Part shown: positions 60,201 through 64,000 of the stretch, in pieces | How the letters are laid out: each line of letters opens with the position of its first letter | Numbering within the stretch: the first letter of the stretch is position 1 | Assembly: GCF_964199755.1 (NCBI RefSeq) | Contig: NC_133930.1 | Coordinates: forward strand, 27,114,071-27,178,070 | DNA length: 64,000 nucleotides | Source of the DNA: Larus michahellis | Taxonomy: Eukaryota > Chordata > Aves > Charadriiformes > Laridae | Direction: 5' to 3' | The notes under the pieces: generated by a model | What the model was told of the DNA's origin: nothing | The model's database searches: none | What the model saw: the letters and a program-made list of their open reading frames with translations, nothing else | Translations under genes and position numbers: made by a program

Positions 60201-63200
60201 AAAATTTTATACATAACAATGATTTAATAAAACTATTAAATGCAGTTTATTATGTAACTTTGTATAAGCATTAAAAAGAAAGATATGGGAAGCGCTTGCT
60301 GTTAGCTTCAGAACTGTTATGATTTTTAAAGGCGCAGTTGTGCAAGGAATATCCTTAAACCAAGATAAAGCAGCGTGTATTTGAATGAACTCATTCTTTA
60401 AAATTTATGACTATTCCTTCTAGCTGTCAAAGCATCAAAGCAAGTAAGAACACTTACTTCAGTGTATTGGGAGCTGGGGCAAGAACATCAGTGCTTTTCC
60501 TGACAGTCTCTGATAGCAGAATAGAGATTCCTAGTGCTTGTGTAGCTCTAGGCATCTTACTTGACCCTCTCCTGATAGCCCAGATTCATAGAAGGGACCA
60601 ATGTAGCCCTCTCGCAGTCTTGCTATAGCCTCATGGCGCAACAGTACAAGCTGCTTTAGTTTTGTTACTAAGTCAGTATATAGAGGGATGCCATTATTGT
60701 CAGCGTCGGGTTTGGTACTTTGGCTGAGGGAAGAGTTTTATTCTGTAAAATTGCACTTTGACAGAGTGGTTCCCAAGCCTGAGGAGCAGGACAGTAAAGA
60801 CATTCTGTTGCTTACCTATTCTGTGGGCTCTTGGGTGTCCTCCTGCTCAGCATCCTGGCTGTTCTTCGTTCTAATTTTGGAGTGGCTGCCTCTCCCTATT
60901 CAACTTTTGTGGCATCTTAGCATTTAAAGATGTTGAATAATATTTGGTGAATAGTTTTCCTGTGTACATTAAAAGTTAAGAAAAATCATGGAAAAACAGT
61001 ACACATCCATGCAAGTAATCATGGGTGTGAACTACCTGGATAAGAATTATCAAAGGTCAGTCACTTGCCTTTAGTTGCCTCTTTGTCAACCTGTCTTCTC
61101 TTGTTTCTGCAATTATTTGTGTTGATATTGCTTCTCGACCGTTTCCCTTTCTTTAGAAAGCAGTATGTGGTTTGAGGGCTTATCAGCCTCTGTACTGCTC
61201 ATGCAGCTGTTAAAGTCTTTTTCCCTCCTGTGCACGTAGTATGCTATTTACTATGGAATTGCAACATTTATTACTACTGGAGGAAAAATATGTCTATTTC
61301 TTTGCCTGTGTTTTGCAGGTGCAAAGAAAGGTCATGTATTTTGCTTTCTAAAGTAGTCTCCTGCACTGTGCTTGGGAGGGCTGTAGGCAGGGGAACTGTC
61401 ATCTAGCTGCTGTGGCCTGGATTGTGAAATTCTCATCTTTGCCTTCCTGTTAATAACTACCTTGATTTTTAAACCTTAAATTTCCATTGTCAGCAGCTAT
61501 GGAACAATTGAAAAATCAGACCTACAGACACATGTTAATTGTATTTTTAACTTCTGTCCTCAGAAATGCATCGTGGACTGTAGTGTCTGTGGTGGTATTA
61601 CTGTCTGCAGCCATCCTTGGCTCATCCTAGCAGTAACCCTTCTTTCTTCAAGTGTACGTTGAAGCATTTGCAGCAAGTCTAAAAATTGTCTTTGGAACAT
61701 AGATGTTTTCAGAGTACCTTCCGTCTCTTTCATTTTGCATTTTTGCTTTTTTCTGCATGTTTTTCATAAGATACTGTGGTTAGATCTTGTGCATGTTTTA
61801 GTTGGATTTTTCACAAATACTGCAGAGAACGTGATTAGAGCCGCTGTATCCTAATGTTTGTTTCGTCACCTCCTAGGGTGTGCCATATGCCTCAGAGGGA
61901 GGAGCTGCCTGCTGCTTGTGTTATGTAAAATAATAAATAATTTATAATGCTAACTGAAAATAACTGCCTTGGTGGACAAACGTGCACTGAAGTGCTTGAC
62001 AGGCACTAAACTGAGACATAATCAAAATAATTCCTTGGAGACATGGGAGAATAATTTGCTTTATTTGATTTTATTTTTTTTTAAGTAGGGGAGCTTTCCT
62101 ATGAGTCTGTGCTTTACTCGAGAGTATTACTGACCCGCTTTAGGAAATCCTTAACTAGCAGATCAGTGTGAGCCATAATGGAGGTCTGCGATATGATTCT
62201 GCAAATACTCAGCTGTTTTACTGAAAGCAGTTTTTCTGATGTACTGCCTTGTTGCTGATGCCACCAACCTGCTCCAATACAGAATCGCCTGAAGCATTGG
62301 ATCATGTGGCTCTTTCCTCTCGTCTGACATAACAAAAGGATTAATGGATTTTGTGCACCGCCTTAGAAAGCTGAAGGTGTTGCAATGTAGTAACAAGTGC
62401 CAGTTTTAGTGTTGCTTTGAAGCTATGACGAATGCATGGAATTTCAAAGAACTGCATCTATATAGTGAGCATGGTAATTTAGCTTTAGTGCTCGATGGTA
62501 TGAATTAATACAACTTCTGCAAGTTATTTTTTTTCAAGCAGAGACTCTTAGCATCTATTATATGGACTCTCCTTGCTTTTCCAATTTTTGTTTTGGGAAA
62601 TTAAAAATTGCGTAAACAGAAGAAGCTTGTGTCAACATTCCTCTTCTCAAAGTAATTGAGTATTTCTGCAGTGAATAGTTAATGATGATCTGCTTTGCAA
62701 GACATAAATGCGGCAGTGACCTGCTCTCATTTAGATGTTGCGGTAGTAGAATGGTGGGGCTTTGCATGATGCCTGCTTTCGTTGTTTGTGTTAAGCTGCT
62801 TACATGTGTCTGCTGTGAGCTGGATGGCTTGTCTCTGCATCAGTTATAAAGGAATACTTACCTTCTTCTTCTGACACATAAGTATTCTTGCAATTTTCAT
62901 TTTTCCCCCTTGGCTATTAAAACCTTAATTGTCTGAGACAGTTTTGTGAACATGATCTGTAAATGCATGCTTTGGATGCATGCTGTGTGCTGTTTGGTCT
63001 GCTGTTCTGTCTGCTGAATTTGCTCAGTAGTTGCAAATAGCTAAAACTGCCTAAATGCTTTTAATGTAGTACCTTTTTATTGGTAGGGTTTGCAAGCTGA
63101 TAGCTGTATATACTGTCTTGTATACAATTCTGAAGTGTGGATGAATGGTTTAGTGGAATTGATTAATCACAAGCATGAATGACAGTCAAATATATTGCTG

Positions 63201-64000
63201 AAAACATACCTTAAAAAAAATCAAGCTTACATATTGATATATGGAAAGAAGCTTTTTTTCCTTCACCCTCAGCTTTTATTTTGTGGACTAATTTAAGTGA
63301 GCATTGGCTGTATGGGTAATATTGGAAGAAAAGTATTTCATTCAAATTTAAAATACAAGTCACCAGATTTTCTACTTTTAAGATCACATCTAGTCTTGTA
63401 AATTCTAGAGTAGTACTATTAGGATGTGACTTTAATTAAATCTTCAAATAGAGAAATTCGGAAATTTCACTTCCTAAACTTAAATCCAGGTTTTGCACAG
63501 GTGTGTCTTTCTCACTTAAAGAAGAAAGCAATCAGAAGACATTTGCTGTCCTAAAAATGCTTTGACATAAATGCAGTGGATATTTTGGGTAAATCTTAAA
63601 ATCAATCTGTTCATTAAGTCATATCCTGTTGAAACAAAGTTTTACCTTCTTTCTAGTGTGTACAACTTAATGGAGAAAGTAGAATTTGAGTCCCCACTGT
63701 CAAACTGACTGTATTAAAAGCACATTCAGAGTCATCTTAATATTTCTAACATACGATTAAGTAAACATTGAAGTTACCAGTAAAACAGAAGTTTTTTAGA
63801 TTTGCATTTAGAGGATATCTTAAATGTTTTATGCTTCAAAGTGTGTGACTCATAAAATGCTCTTTTAAGATTTATGCTCATTAAACACTTCCAAAATGAA
63901 ATAATCATATGCCCCAAACTCTTCCTTGTCCTCTTAAAAATCCTTTTATTCCCTTACCGACTTTGTTTTCACTCGTCAAGGCTTTGGAGGACTTGAAGTG

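Overview
The window is nuclear DNA from a bird. Three things show this: several CR1 LINE fragments with the avian CR1 3' end (tail ending in an ATTCTATG-type motif), an avian ERVL-like solo LTR, and two spliced genes whose exon peptides match vertebrate POLK and CERT1 almost residue for residue. The species cannot be told from the sequence. HMGCR-CERT1-POLK synteny is Z-linked in chicken, so this is probably Z-chromosome sequence (inference from known synteny).

Layout: positions 1 to about 21,945 are the 5' half of POLK (DNA polymerase kappa) on the minus strand. A non-coding first exon (about 21,890-21,945) is followed by four coding exons at 11,868-11,731, 8,780-8,661, 2,456-2,304 and 1,926-1,795. 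Together they encode the first 181 residues; the rest lies beyond the left edge. Positions about 21,620-23,500 are a CpG island holding a compact divergent promoter. From about 22,400 to the right edge is the 5' part of CERT1/COL4A3BP (ceramide transfer protein, also called GPBP) on the plus strand. Its coding exons lie at 22,748-22,843, 26,481-26,615 and 45,380-45,496, giving 116 residues that make up nearly the whole PH domain. Intron 3 runs past the right edge with no further exon seen.

About 99% of the window is intron or leader. Recognisable insertions are: a CR1 3' fragment at 4,473-4,952, whose tail and downstream flank recur 1.7 kb away; a CR1 ending about 36 bp from a POLK splice donor; a 2.2-kb CR1 with a 567-codon but catalytically damaged reverse transcriptase at 42,178-44,385, abutting an oppositely oriented CR1 tail; two small CR1 relics; a solo LTR at about 36,130-36,882; and a 5' U2 snRNA fragment at 16,395. 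The rest is AT-rich intron with short simple repeats.

The most interesting region is the shared promoter. It carries three ZNF143/SBS-type motifs, and outward-facing YY1/TISU-type ATG motifs mark both gene starts. Both leaders contain upstream ORFs. A further TISU-type ATG at 22,193 is in frame with CERT1 through 185 uninterrupted codons. No prokaryotic-style system, CRISPR array or new gene cassette was found.
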